Shown in pieces: positions 52,589-62,301 of a DNA stretch of 63,581 nucleotides. Under the pieces are notes generated by a model. The model was not told the origin of the DNA. It made no database searches and saw nothing but the letters and a program-made list of their open reading frames with translations. The stretch is from positions 1 to 63,581 of the forward strand of contig BPGJ01000014.1 of assembly GCA_026002975.1 (NCBI GenBank), read 5' to 3'. Made by a program: the position numbers and the translations under genes. This DNA is from Acidimicrobiia bacterium (GTDB taxonomy: Bacteria > Actinomycetota > Acidimicrobiia > Spongiisociales > ZC4RG35). Position 1 is the first letter of the stretch, and each line of letters opens with the position of its first letter.

Positions 52589-53493
52589 ATGATGAGCTCG
52601 TCACGGGTGAGGCTGGTGCTGCTGGTGGTTCCCGCTCTCTGGGGCCTGGTCTTCGTAGGCGTGAACCGCTTGCTCGAGCGGCTGAACGCCTTCCAGCTGG
52701 TGACCCTCCGCTTCATCCTCATCTCCGGCGCTTTCGGCATTCTCCTGGCGGTCGACCCGCGGCTGCGGCCCCATTACACCGCCAGCAATGGCGCCTCATC
52801 TGGATTGCCGGCCTGATGGCCGTGCCTTTCTCCCAGCTGGGAATCGTCTACGCGCAAAACTGGCTAGATCCCACGATGGCGTCGCTTGGTAATAACCGCC
52901 TCGCCGGCAGTGGCTGCCATCCTCGCTCCTTTGTTCCTTTCCGAGCGCGTGACGAGACGGCAGGCGATCGGCTTCGCCATCGCCCTGGCCGGAGCTGCGG
53001 TTGTCATAGTCTCCTCGGCAGGTGGTGCTTCTCTCGCTCTCGACGACCTGGTTGGTTCTGCCATAGGGGTCATCACGCCGATCGCTTGGGCCGTCTACAC
53101 CATTTTGCAAAAGCGGCTGGCGGGAGAGGAGCCCTTGGCGACCGTGGGGACTGGATTGGTCGTGGGGAACCGTGTTCCTGCTCCCCTTCGTCCCCTCAGC
53201 GGTATCTGCCAGTCGTCATCTCGATCTGGCTAGCTGGGGTTGGCTGCTCTACCTCGCCTTCGGGGGAACCTTCCTCACCTACATCATCTGGTTCTGGAGC
53301 CTCAGGTTCCTGGATGCTAGTCAGACCTCGGCCTATCTGTATCTAGTTCCGCTGTTCGCTCTGGGATGGTCGGTGCTGATTCTCGGTGACCTGCCCCCGC
53401 CCAGCGCCCTGGTCGGGGGGGGCTCTGGTCTTGGCCGGGGTGGAGCTTACCCAGAAGGGCGGGGCGACGGAAGGGCTCCCGGTGGAGCCATGA
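52589..53493 (+). CDS. EamA/DMT-family transporter, multiple frameshifts
   Basis: Pieces in different frames give a ten-helix drug/metabolite exporter: VRLVLLVVPALWGLVFVGVN, then FSQLGIVYAQNWLDPTMASL, then SPAVAAILAPLFLSERVTRR and IALAGAAVVIVSSAGGASLA, then GTFLTYIIWFWSLRFLDASQ and a proper end at TGA 53491-53493. One shift is at a run of eight G (about 53415). About four indels are needed. In the cell it may be an intact membrane transporter; substrate unknown. Confidence 0.72.
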
Positions 53494-54210
53494 GGGGAGG
53501 GTTCACTGCGATGATGACCAGGTTCGGGATGGCGCCCCGTCGGTCGGGGGACGACCATCGAGGAATTCCAAGCCCATTGGCGCACCCGACATGCCGATGT
53601 GGCGTCCGGTATTTCCAACGTGACGCGCTATGTACAGAACCACGGGATCCTCTCCGGAGGGCGCTACCTGCTCGGTTATCCGGGGTTCGACGCCTGCTCC
53701 CAGATCGACTTCGAGAGCGTGGCAGCCGTGGAGGAAGGGTTCGCCTCCGGGTTCTACCGGGAGTCGGTCACTTGGGACGAACGGGCCTTCGTAGACAAGT
53801 CCCGCTTCTCGCTGGTGGTGGGGCAACCTCTTGTGGTCCGGGCGGGTGAGGAACGGGGAGTGAAGCTGCTCTCGTTCCTGCGTCTGCATCCGGGCAGCTA
53901 GCTCACCCGCCTGCACCGGGTGCTGGTAACCGCCTACGCGGAGACGTTGAGTGCGGTCGGCCACTGACACGAGGTCTACCGGCCGGTGCTGGAAGGCCAT
54001 CGCTCGGTGGCCGCTGCTTTCGAGGCGGTGGACGTGCTCTGGTCCGACGACATCCAGTCGCTAGTCTCGTTCCTCGACAGCGAAGTCTGGTCGCGGGGCC
54101 TGGTGGCAGCTGGCAGGGTTCGCTTCCGGGGTTGCCCGCTTGGCAGCTACCCCCTTGCAGGTCGTGTAGCCGAGCCTCGGCCGACCGGTTCCCGAGGAGG
54201 CGGCACCTGA
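53490..54210 (+). pseudogene. Two-domain EthD-like protein, broken
   Basis: ATG 53490 overlaps the transporter stop (ATGA). After an extra G near 53548 the protein reads TIEEFQAHWRTRHADVASGI, NVTRYVQNHGILSGGRY and FDACSQIDFESVAAVEEGF, a typical EthD (dimeric ferredoxin-like) domain. A second, weaker domain begins VKLLSFLRLHPGS but meets TAG at 53899 and TGA at 53965 in frame, then continues YRPVLEGHRSVAAAFEAVDV. Both stops are one C-to-T change from sense codons (CAG, CGA). Confidence 0.65.
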
Positions 54211-54253
54211 ACGGGGGAGTACCCGTTCCGGCAGGGCGCCGCGGGAAACCACA

Positions 54254-55801
54254 TCAAACTGAGCGGGCGCGACCCTCCCAGTAGGGAGCCCGCAGTTCCT
54301 GTTTGAGTATCTTGCCGGTGGGCCCCTTCGGCAGGGAGGGGACGAAATCGACGCTGCGGGGCTTCATGTAGGAAGCCAGCTGCGACTTCACCACGTCGAT
54401 GATGTCCTGCTCGGTGGCGGACATCCCCGATTTCAGCACCACGATCGCCTTCACCGATTCCCCCCAGGTGTCATCGGGTACCCCGATCACCGCGCACTCC
54501 AACACCGCCGGATGACGATATATGGCGGCCTCAACCTGCGCGGGGTATATGTTCTCGCCCCCGGAGATGATCATTTCCTTCTTCCGGTCGACTATGTAGA
54601 TGAAGCCGTCCTCGTCCCAGGTCGCTAAGTCGCCCGTCCACATCCAGCCGTCCCGGAGAGTGGTGGCGGTCTCCTCTGGCCGGCGCCAATAGCGGATCAT
54701 GTTGGCTTCCGATCGGACCACGATCTCGCCTACCGACTTCCCGTCCCGGGGTACGAGACGGCCGGCTTCGTCGACCACCCGCACGGTCGTCAGGTGGGCC
54801 TCCAGTCCACACGACAGGAGCCGGTGGGGGTTGGTACCCGCGATGGCGTCCCTGTGGACCCAGGGGGGCAGGAAGGTCATGGTGCCCCCTTCCGTCTGGC
54901 CGTACCCTTGGAGCAGGTCGCAACCAAGCTGCGCGATTGCCTCCCGGATGAGGGGTTCGGGCATTGGTCCGCCCCCGTACATGATGAGACGGAGGCTGGA
55001 GAGGTCGCTGCTGGCGAGTCGGGGATGGTTGAGCAGGTAGTTCAGCATGGTGGTGATGGCGAGGAAGGCTGAGATCCTCTCCTCGGCGATCAGCTCCAAG
55101 GCTTTGCCTGGCTCAAAATTGAACAGCACCACGGGGCGTGCGTGGGCGAGGTAGTTCATGGCCAGGACGACCGGAATGTGAAACATTTGTCCCGTGAGCA
55201 GATAGACATCGGTCGGGGCGATGCGCTCGGCGACGGTCTGGTTCACCATGGCGGTGAAAGCCGAGCGGTGGGAGTGGAGGGCGCCCTTAGGGATTCCCGT
55301 GGTTCCCCCCGTGTAGAGGATGAAGAAGGGATCGTCGTCGCCCGCGGCCAGGGCAGGCTCCTCGTCGGGTTGGCGTGCCAACAGGTCTTCGTAGACCGAC
55401 TCCTCACCCGGCCGGAACCCAATCCAGTGTAGAAGGTCGACATGCCTCTGCAGTTCCTGCACCTGGGGGGAGAAGTCCTCGTGGTAGATCAGTGCCCTCG
55501 GTTCCCCGTCTTCGAGGATCCGGGTGAGTTCGGGAGTGGCCAGCCGCCAATTGAGTGGTTGGGCGACGAGTCCCGTCTTGGCGGCGGCGAAGAAGACTTC
55601 CATGAACTCGGCGGCGTTGCGGGAGAGGATGGCGACCCGTTCCCCTCGTCGGATCCCGAGCTCGCCGAAGGCGCCGGCCAGCCGATTGACCCGTTGGTTG
55701 AGGAGGTCGAACGTGAGACGCCGCCCAGTTTCGGCGTCTACTATGGCGTCGCCGTACCGGTTTCGCCAGGCTCCCCGCGATGTGATCTCGCCCAGGTTCA
55801 T
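54254..55801 (-). CDS. Acyl-CoA ligase (FadD-like)
   Basis: A complete 515-residue AMP-forming ligase from a different branch than the CaiC-like group: LYTGGTTGIPKGALHSH (Gly for Ser in the usual YTSGTTG), LQGYGQTEGGTMTF, WMWTGDLATWDEDGF, IISGGENIYPAQVE and the catalytic Lys in GPTGKILKQEL. The ATG at 55801 directly follows the promoter region and has no ribosome site, so it may be leaderless. Operator site 9 is 17 bp away. Confidence 0.93.
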   Translation of the reverse strand: MNLGEITSRGAWRNRYGDAIVDAETGRRLTFDLLNQRVNRLAGAFGELGIRRGERVAILSRNAAEFMEVFFAAAKTGLVAQPLNWRLATPELTRILEDGEPRALIYHEDFSPQVQELQRHVDLLHWIGFRPGEESVYEDLLARQPDEEPALAAGDDDPFFILYTGGTTGIPKGALHSHRSAFTAMVNQTVAERIAPTDVYLLTGQMFHIPVVLAMNYLAHARPVVLFNFEPGKALELIAEERISAFLAITTMLNYLLNHPRLASSDLSSLRLIMYGGGPMPEPLIREAIAQLGCDLLQGYGQTEGGTMTFLPPWVHRDAIAGTNPHRLLSCGLEAHLTTVRVVDEAGRLVPRDGKSVGEIVVRSEANMIRYWRRPEETATTLRDGWMWTGDLATWDEDGFIYIVDRKKEMIISGGENIYPAQVEAAIYRHPAVLECAVIGVPDDTWGESVKAIVVLKSGMSATEQDIIDVVKSQLASYMKPRSVDFVPSLPKGPTGKILKQELRAPYWEGRARSV

Positions 55802-55817
55802 GTGCCACCCTCTACCA

Positions 55818-55831
55818 ACCGACCGTTTGGT
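55818..55831. promoter_or_regulatory. Operator site 9
   Basis: ACCGACCGTTTGGT, one base from consensus, between the divergent ligase (minus) and acyl-CoA dehydrogenase (plus). TAAGTT (55831-55836) abuts it on the plus side. An overlapping ACCAACC at 55814 may extend it. Confidence 0.75.
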
Positions 55832-55857
55832 AAGTTTAGGGGAGAGAAGGAGCTGAG

Positions 55858-57016
55858 GTGTTCGGTCTCACCGAGGAACAACTGGCACTGCGGGAGATGG
55901 CGGCCTCTCTCGCTCGGGAACGCTACCGCCCCCGGGTCGCTGAGTGGGACGAGCACTTCACGTTCTTCCCCAAGGAGGAGAAGCTCTACCTGGCGTCGCT
56001 GGGCTTGATGGGAATCTGCCTCCCTGAGGAGTACGGAGGGGGAGGAGCTGGCCTGATCGACGCCCTGATCGTGATCGAGGAGCTGGCCAAGGAGTGCCAG
56101 CTAGCGGCCTTCTATGTGTTCGAGGCCAACACCGGGCCGGCCCGGGTGGTGGAGTTGTTCGGCACGCCGGAGCAGAAAGCGAAGTTCCTGCCCCCCATCA
56201 TCCGCGGCGAAAAGGTCATGGCGGTCGCCATCTCCGAGCCCGATGCGGGTTCCGCCGCCACGGACATGACCACCCGGGCCCGGGTGGACGGTGACTCTCT
56301 AGTGCTGTCTGGGATGAAGCGTTGGTGTTCCGGGGGCGGCGCCGCTGAGCAGTACCTGGTCTACTGTCGCCTCAACGACGAACCGGGTGCCAGAGCGATC
56401 GGTGCCGTGGTGGTCGAGGCCGACACCCCGGGGGTGAGTTTCGGTAAACAGGAGCGTTTCATGGGATTCCACGGAATCCCCTCGGCCGACATCTTCTTCG
56501 ACGAGGCTCGGGTTCCGGTTGAGAATCTCATCGTGGGGGCCGGGGGGTTCGGCCGCTTGTTCAGCGCCTTTTCCATCGAGCGGCTTGGCAACGCCACCAT
56601 GAGTCTGGCCATCGGGCAGGCCTGCCTGGACCGAACCGCCCGTTACGTCCCAGGAGCGCAAGCAGTTCGGGAAGGAGATCGTCGAGTTCCAGGCGGTACA
56701 GCTGGCGCTGGCGGACATGATCCTCCAGGTGGAGGCCGCCCGGCTGCTCATCTACCGGGCGGCATGGCGGGCGGGAAGGGGTGCGCCGGTCGCCTTGGAA
56801 GCCTCTATCGCCAAGTGCTTCGCCAACGAGATGGCGAAAAAGGTTTCGGATCTCGCTATTCAGCTGCATGGCGCTAACGGTTATTCGATCGAGTACGGAA
56901 TCGAGCGGTACCACCGCGACGCTCACGGGTGGGCGCTGGGAGGCGGCACCCCGAATATCCAGCGCATCCGCATCGTCTCCGAGTACCTCGGTCGCTCCTT
57001 TAACCAGCGGCGTTAG
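55858..57016 (+). CDS. Acyl-CoA dehydrogenase, one frameshift
   Basis: FAD-dependent alpha,beta-dehydrogenation of an acyl-CoA. The first frame has MGICLPEEYGGGGAGLIDAL, AISEPDAGSAATDMTTRAR and SIERLGNATMSLAIG; an extra C in a CCC run near 56650 shifts the frame, after which QERKQFGKEIVEFQAVQLAL and LHGANGYSIEYGIERYHRDA follow. The Glu of the MCAD-type EGT motif is replaced (LGGGTPNIQR), while the Glu in IERL is in the place used by isovaleryl-CoA-type enzymes. It ends four bases into the convergent P450. Confidence 0.88.
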
Positions 57017-58197
57017 ACCCTGACCAGCAGCCGGCCGGGGGACTGTGAGGGTCCCTCCACGCGGATGGGGGGCGGATCCTCCGCTAGAGCGAGCCTCGGG
57101 AACCGTTCCAGCAGCATGCGGCTGGCCACGGTCACCTCGAGGCGGGCCAGGGCGTAGCCGAGGCAGAAGTGAGGGCCTGCCCCGAACGACAGGTGGCCGG
57201 CGCCGTCGGTGTACGAGATGGAACGGTGCTCGAGCCCCTTGTGCAGGTCGGTGCGGGTGAGGTCGAAGCGATCGGGGTTGGTGAAGACCGTCTCGTCCCG
57301 ATTGGCCGATCCCACGCCCAGCCGGAGCTCTGCCCCGGCCGGGATGGTCACCCCGTGCAACTCGATCGGCTCCACTACTTCCCTTCCCAGGTATACGAGA
57401 GGTGGGGAGAAGCGCATCGTCTCGGCGAAGGCGTGGTCGAGGAGGACGGGCTCGGCGCGAACCAGCTCCAGCTGTTCGGGGTTGGTGAGCAGGTTGTGCC
57501 ACAGGTTGGACAGCACCTTGTCGGTGGTCTCTCCTCCGGCGGTGAGAAGGAGGGAGACGAACGCTGCGAGGTCATTCACCTGGTGGTCGATCAGGCGGCT
57601 GAGTAGATTCCGATCGGGGATTGAGACGGCGAGCGGCGACCTCGGGGGCGAGATGGTGGTGCAGGGCGAGATGGGCTTGTCGGCCCCCGCTCGCGAAGAC
57701 GCTCGTCGTTCCATAGTCCCCTTCATCATCGCCTCGTACCACTCGTAGAACAGGGGAACCTGCTCAGGAGGGGAAGCCGAGCAAGTGAACGATGACGGTG
57801 CCCGGTAAACGGTTGGCGAGGTGAGACACCAAGTCGAAGCATGTCTCCCCGGCGACATCGTCGAGCAGCGACCCCACCACCGACTCGACCAAGGGGTAAA
57901 ACGCCTCTAGCCGGGTGGGCGCAAACACCGGGCTGACCACCTTCCGTCTTTGGATGTGGTCGGCACCATCCATCTCCAGCATCGTGGGGCCGAAGACCCT
58001 TCCCAGGGTCTTGCGATAGAGCCGGTTGGAGAAGCGGGTCACGTCGCTGAACCCGGCGAGGACGTCGGCATGGCGGGTGACGAGGTAGACGTCGTCGACA
58101 GGGTCGTGGTACACGGGGGAAGTGGTTGCGCAGCTCCGCCCACACCGAATGGGGGGAAACGGCGAACCTCTCGTCGTGCAGGCCGGAGCGGGTACAC
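57013..58197 (-). CDS. Cytochrome P450, frameshifted
   Basis: GTG 58197 follows AAGGAGG. The N-terminus (HDERFAVSPHSVWAELRNHF) shifts frame into DDVYLVTRHADVLAGFSDVT; a second shift near 57770 at GFPS/PEQVPLFY leads to the main part. I-helix LLLTAGGETTDKVL, ExxR ETMR and heme loop FGAGPHFCLGYALARLE are intact. A short residue stretch after RRASSRAGADK looks scrambled, suggesting another indel pair. It lies 13 bp after the OYE-type gene and likely acts on the same pathway. Confidence 0.8.
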
Positions 58198-58210
58198 AGG
58201 GGCCTCCTTT

Positions 58211-60100
58211 CTAAAGGTTCTCCGCCACCTGGCGGCCGGAGCCGATGGCGGCCCGCGACGTCTCCAGGGCGGAGGGCATCGCCGATGCGGATCCCAGGTA
58301 GCTCGGGCGGGGACTACGGGGTGCAGGGGCTCGACCAGTACCAGTCCCTGGCAGGGAAGGTGACCGACCGGGTCGACGTCCACCCCCGTCGCTCTCACCG
58401 AGAGCAGGCGACCAAGCACCCCGTTCGATGCCGGCCTGACGGCAACGGGCGAGCAGAGCCCGTTTGGCCAGGCCGGAGGTGTCTGCGCCTTCGGGGCCCG
58501 ACGTGAGGAGAATCACGTGGTGGACTCTCTTCGCCAGCCACAGTGCGATGGCCAGGGCACGTTGTCCTCCTCCGACCAGCACCATGGTGCCTCGCGGTGC
58601 CTCCAGCCCGGTGGTGGCCGGCTCCCCGGTCAGGAGGCCCGTCCCCGTCCAGGTGGGGAGGAGGTCGTAACCGGCCATGGCCGGGATCACGGGTTCCGCC
58701 CCAGTGGCGAGCACGACCTGCTCTCCTACTTCGGGTTGGGGGGCGGCCCTCCCCCAAGCACACCTCCACTCCGAGGCTCTCCAACGATCGTTCGTACCAG
58801 GCTATGAGTCGCCCCCAGTGGGCGAGCACCGGAGTCGCCGCCGGTCCAGGGCGAGTTGACCTCCCAGAAAAGGACGGCGCTCGACTAGCCGAGCCCGATG
58901 CCCTAGTTCGGGCGGCCCGTCGGGCGGCTTCCATCCCGGCCGGCCCGCCGCCGACCACAAGCAGTCGCCTCGGACGCGGGGGCTTCCGGGGCGCTAGGTG
59001 TTCTCGACCCACCTCGGGGTTCACGGCACAGGAGATGGGCTCCCCGAACTGCAGCATGCCGGCGCAGCCCTGTACGGTGGCGATGCAGGGGCGGATGTCG
59101 GCGCCCCGGCTGGCCGCCGCCTTCTCCACCCACATCGGATCGGCGAGGAGGGCGGCGCCCCAAGGCCACCGCGTCGACCTCCCCCCCGGCTGATCGCTGT
59201 CTCCGCCGTCTCCGGCATAGTGATCCGCCCCACGCCGATCACGGGGTATTCCGACCACTTCTTTCACACTCGCCGCTAAGGGAATGAAGCAGCCTTCGGG
59301 ATCGTCGAGGAGTGGAATCGTGTAGGGAACCGACCCATACACCCCGGCCGAGACCAGCAGGGCATCGGCGCCGGCCATCTCTAGACGGCGGGCTGTCGAT
59401 CGAGCGTCGGCCGGGTCGATCCCTCCCTCGACGAAGTCGGCCCCGTTGATCCGCACCACCAGAGCCAGAGAAGGCTCTGCGGCCTTGATCGCCTCCACCA
59501 CCTCCACCGCCAACCTGGCGCGATCCTCCCCGAAGCGGTCCTGCCGCTGGTTGGCCTCGGGGGACAGAAATTGGTGGAGCAAGTAGCCATGGGCAGCGTG
59601 GAGCTCCACCGCCCGAAAACCGGCTTCGGCAGCCACCGGGCGGCGCGCGGGCGAAACGCCGCTACCAGTTCCTCCACCTCGTGGAGGCCGAGGCCCCGCG
59701 GGTCGTCGGTGACGTGGGTCCGGGGAGGGAGGGGGGAGGGGGCCACCGGCCGCTGGCCGATCACCCGGGGGGAAGACTGCCGTCCCCCATGTCCGATTTG
59801 CAGGCAGGGGATGGCCTCCTCGGCGCTGATGGCTCGTGCCAGTGGGGCCATGCCGGCAGCCGCGTCGGATCGCCACAGCCATGGGATCTTGTGCTCCACC
59901 CGGCCTTCGGGGCTCACGGCTCCAAAAGCGACGGTGGCCATGGCCACCCCCCGGCTGCGAGCACGGAAGTAGGCGAGGAGCTCGGGGGTGGGCAAACCCT
60001 CCTCGTAGCCGAAGCCGGTGGTCATGGCGGAGAGGACGATCCGGTTCTTCAGCGTCAGCGATCCGATCTGCAACGGCGAGAACAGATGCGGGTAGGCCAC
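58211..60100 (-). CDS. OYE-type NADH:flavin oxidoreductase/2,4-dienoyl-CoA reductase-like, frameshifted
   Basis: Three frames join into a two-part flavoenzyme of about 630 residues. The barrel domain has [37 protein letters not shown] and [20 protein letters not shown]; the FAD/NAD domain has [18 protein letters not shown] and [18 protein letters not shown]. The cluster region [10 protein letters not shown]...ISCAVNP has three Cys where relatives have four (the second is Thr), so the [4Fe-4S] site may be altered. At least three frameshifts. The ATG at 60100 is 12 bp from operator site 10. Confidence 0.78.
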
Positions 60101-60111
60101 CAGACAAGCCT

Positions 60112-60125
60112 ACCTACCGTTTGGT
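60112..60125. promoter_or_regulatory. Operator site 10
   Basis: ACCTACCGTTTGGT, one base from consensus, centred between divergent starts at 60100 and 60137. TAAGTT (60125-60130) would put transcription start at the ATG of the kinase-like gene. Confidence 0.75.
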
Positions 60126-60136
60126 AAGTTGGAGAG

Positions 60137-61268
60137 ATGGAGGAGGATGGCGAGCCGATCGCAAAGGCGATTGAGTGGGCTGTCGGCGTTACCCTGTCCC
60201 GCCCGGTACAGGTCCGGGAAGCCACCGGTGGCCTAGCCTGGCGGACCCTATTCGTCACCGACCCGCCGGTGGCTGCGAGCTGGTGTTGCGGGTGGCGCCA
60301 CTCGGCGGGACCATGGAGCCGTACGACCCGTTGTGGGAGGCCCGGGCGATCGCCGCTGCCAACGGCGCCGTTCCCGCCCCCGTCGTCCTGGGTTACGACA
60401 CCGCAGGCCGGATCCTCGGCCGACCCTTCTCCGTCCAGGCGCGGGCTCCTGGCGCGGTGATGAGCCTCGGATCCGTCCCGGAGGCCCATCGAGCCGACTA
60501 TCGGGCCGGGTTCGCCGCCACCCTCGGGGCCCTCCATCGAGGGGGGTCGCGGAGCCCGTGTCGGTGGGGACCGCCTATCGTCGCCAGCTCTCGTCGATGC
60601 GCGACGAGTACCTGCGGGTCGCCCTCCACCGCCAGCCCGGTTTCGAGGCGGGTCTCGCCTGGCTGGAGTCACACCTTCCGGATGTACCCGAACCAGCCGT
60701 TCTCTGCCACGGTGACTATCGCTTCCCTAACCTGACCTGGACCGCTCCCGGGGTGGTCGGGGCGGTGCTCGACTGGGAACGGGCCTGGAGCGGCGATCCC
60801 ATGGCGGACGTCGCCTTTTCGCGCCTGTTCTCAGGATGGTGCGCGGTGGCAGGGGACAGCGTGGCGGCCTACGAGGGGGCGGCCGAGCGGCCGGTTGACG
60901 AGAGCAGGGTCGGGTTCGCCCTCCGCTTCGAACGGGTAAGGGCCTACTTGTCCCCCCTGCGCCTCATGAGGGCCATCCACGAAGGAAAGGGTGCGGGCTC
61001 GACGCTTGGTGGAGATCGCCGAGGCGGGGGAGGCCGGGATGTGGGAGCTGGTGGATTGGGGGGTGGAGGGTCGGTCCGGCGTCTGGGCCCTTGCCGGCGG
61101 AGGGACCGGACTGGACGGAGGCGCTCACCGACCCTGACCTATCCGCTCATTTCCGTGCCCACCCCCGACCCCGCTGTACCGATCCAGACGATCCCGAGGC
61201 GGTGGCGGCCCTTGCCGCCGCTTGGCGGAAGCGGCCGCTGCTCCGTCCCCCGTTGGGAGTGGCAGTGA
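60137..61268 (+). CDS. APH-family (aminoglycoside-phosphotransferase-like) kinase, frameshifted
   Basis: Frames combine to an APH-fold small-molecule kinase. The N-lobe gives GGCELVLRVAPLGGTMEPYD and VVLGYDTAGRILGRPF; the C-lobe contains the catalytic loop AVLCHGDYRFPNLTW and the metal-binding AVLDWERAWSGDPMADVAFS. Shifts lie near 60260, 60545 and after 60990. It has no ribosome site and is probably leaderless. Such kinases beside acyl-CoA genes often act on hydroxylated lipids or alcohols rather than antibiotics. The C-terminal boundary is uncertain; a stop at 61266-61268 overlaps the next start. Confidence 0.72.
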
Positions 61269-62299
61269 ACCCTTTTCCCGTCCCCCACCGGCTGACGGAG
61301 GCCGACGAATACCTCCATCCCCCTCCGGAGGAGGGGGGACGGTTATGGTCGGACAATTTCTGGTTCTCGGTGGTCGACCGCCAAGCCGATGTATTCGGCA
61401 TCAATCACATCCACGCGTCCCTCTCCCACGGCTACCTGCGGGCGTCGGCGATGTTCGTCGTTGACGGGGTGCACCCAGCAGTGGGCCTCGAAGCACCCGC
61501 TGGACCCCGACACCGAGCGGTTCGAATCTCTCGGCGACCACCGCCTGCGGTTCCAAGTAGTGGAGCCCTTCTACCGGTACCGTTGGAGCCTCGATTCGCC
61601 CAACTTCTCGTTCGACCTTGAGTACACGGTTCGCTTCCCCACCTTCGACTACGCCGACTGCCACGGTGGCAACCCCCTGGCTGCCTACGAGCCCTACGGC
61701 GGGCACTACGAGCAGGCCCTCACTTGCCGGGGCGTGTTCCAGGCCCATAAGGGCCCCCGGCAAGGCGAGGTGCGGCGGATCGACTGCCTCGCCCATCGCG
61801 ATCACTCCTGGACATATCGGTTCGCCCAGGATCCCCCCTGGGAGCAGCGGCGACCTCGCGCGGTTGGCCGATTCCCTCGGCCACTTCTGGCCGTCGGTGC
61901 AGCTTCCCGACCGCCACCTCAACGCCTTCGGATGGCTGCGGGCTGACCAGCCTCTCCCACCGTCCGTCCCGGCCTCAGGGGGGTGGATCGGGGATTGGAA
62001 CGGGAGCCGCCCACTGCAGGCGGCAGCCGCCAAGGTCCGCCTCGAGGACGACGAGCGCACCGCCATGTCGTTCGAACTCAGTTTCGTGCTGGACGATGGG
62101 AACACCCTCACGGTCGTCACCGGCCGCAAACACGCTCAGACCCGCAACGGGTTGATGCGGTCGGAGAACGACGCCGAGGCGCGTCTCGACTGCTACGAGC
62201 CGTTTTTTCGACTTCGAGGTATTGGAGACCGGCGAGCGTGGCTACGGGGTAGTGGAGTACTCCATCCACCCCGCCCCCTCGCCCCGGTGGAGGTTCTAA
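61265..62299 (+). CDS. AttH/CrtC-like (DUF7064-type) protein, frameshifted
   Basis: GTG 61265 follows GGGAG. Pieces in three frames read EYLHPPPEEGGRLWSDNFWF, FGINHIHASLSHGYLRASAM, FSFDLEYTVRFPTFDYADCH, IDCLAHRDHSWTYR and SFELSFVLDDGNTLTVVTGR, ending VVEYSIHPAPSPRWRF. The pattern suggests the tandem lipocalin-like fold of carotenoid 1,2-hydratase/AttH relatives, a family I know to sit beside APH-type kinases in sterol- or terpenoid-related clusters. The family call is tentative. Shifts lie near 61480, 61845 and 62205. Confidence 0.55.
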
Positions 62300-62301
62300 C
62301 G

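Noticed and set aside
53899-53967. In-frame TAG/TGA in the EthD gene as recoded amino acids (pyrrolysine or selenocysteine)
   Set aside because: No family column expects a special residue there, no SECIS-like hairpin follows the TGA, and both stops are single transitions from common codons; pseudogene or error fits better.
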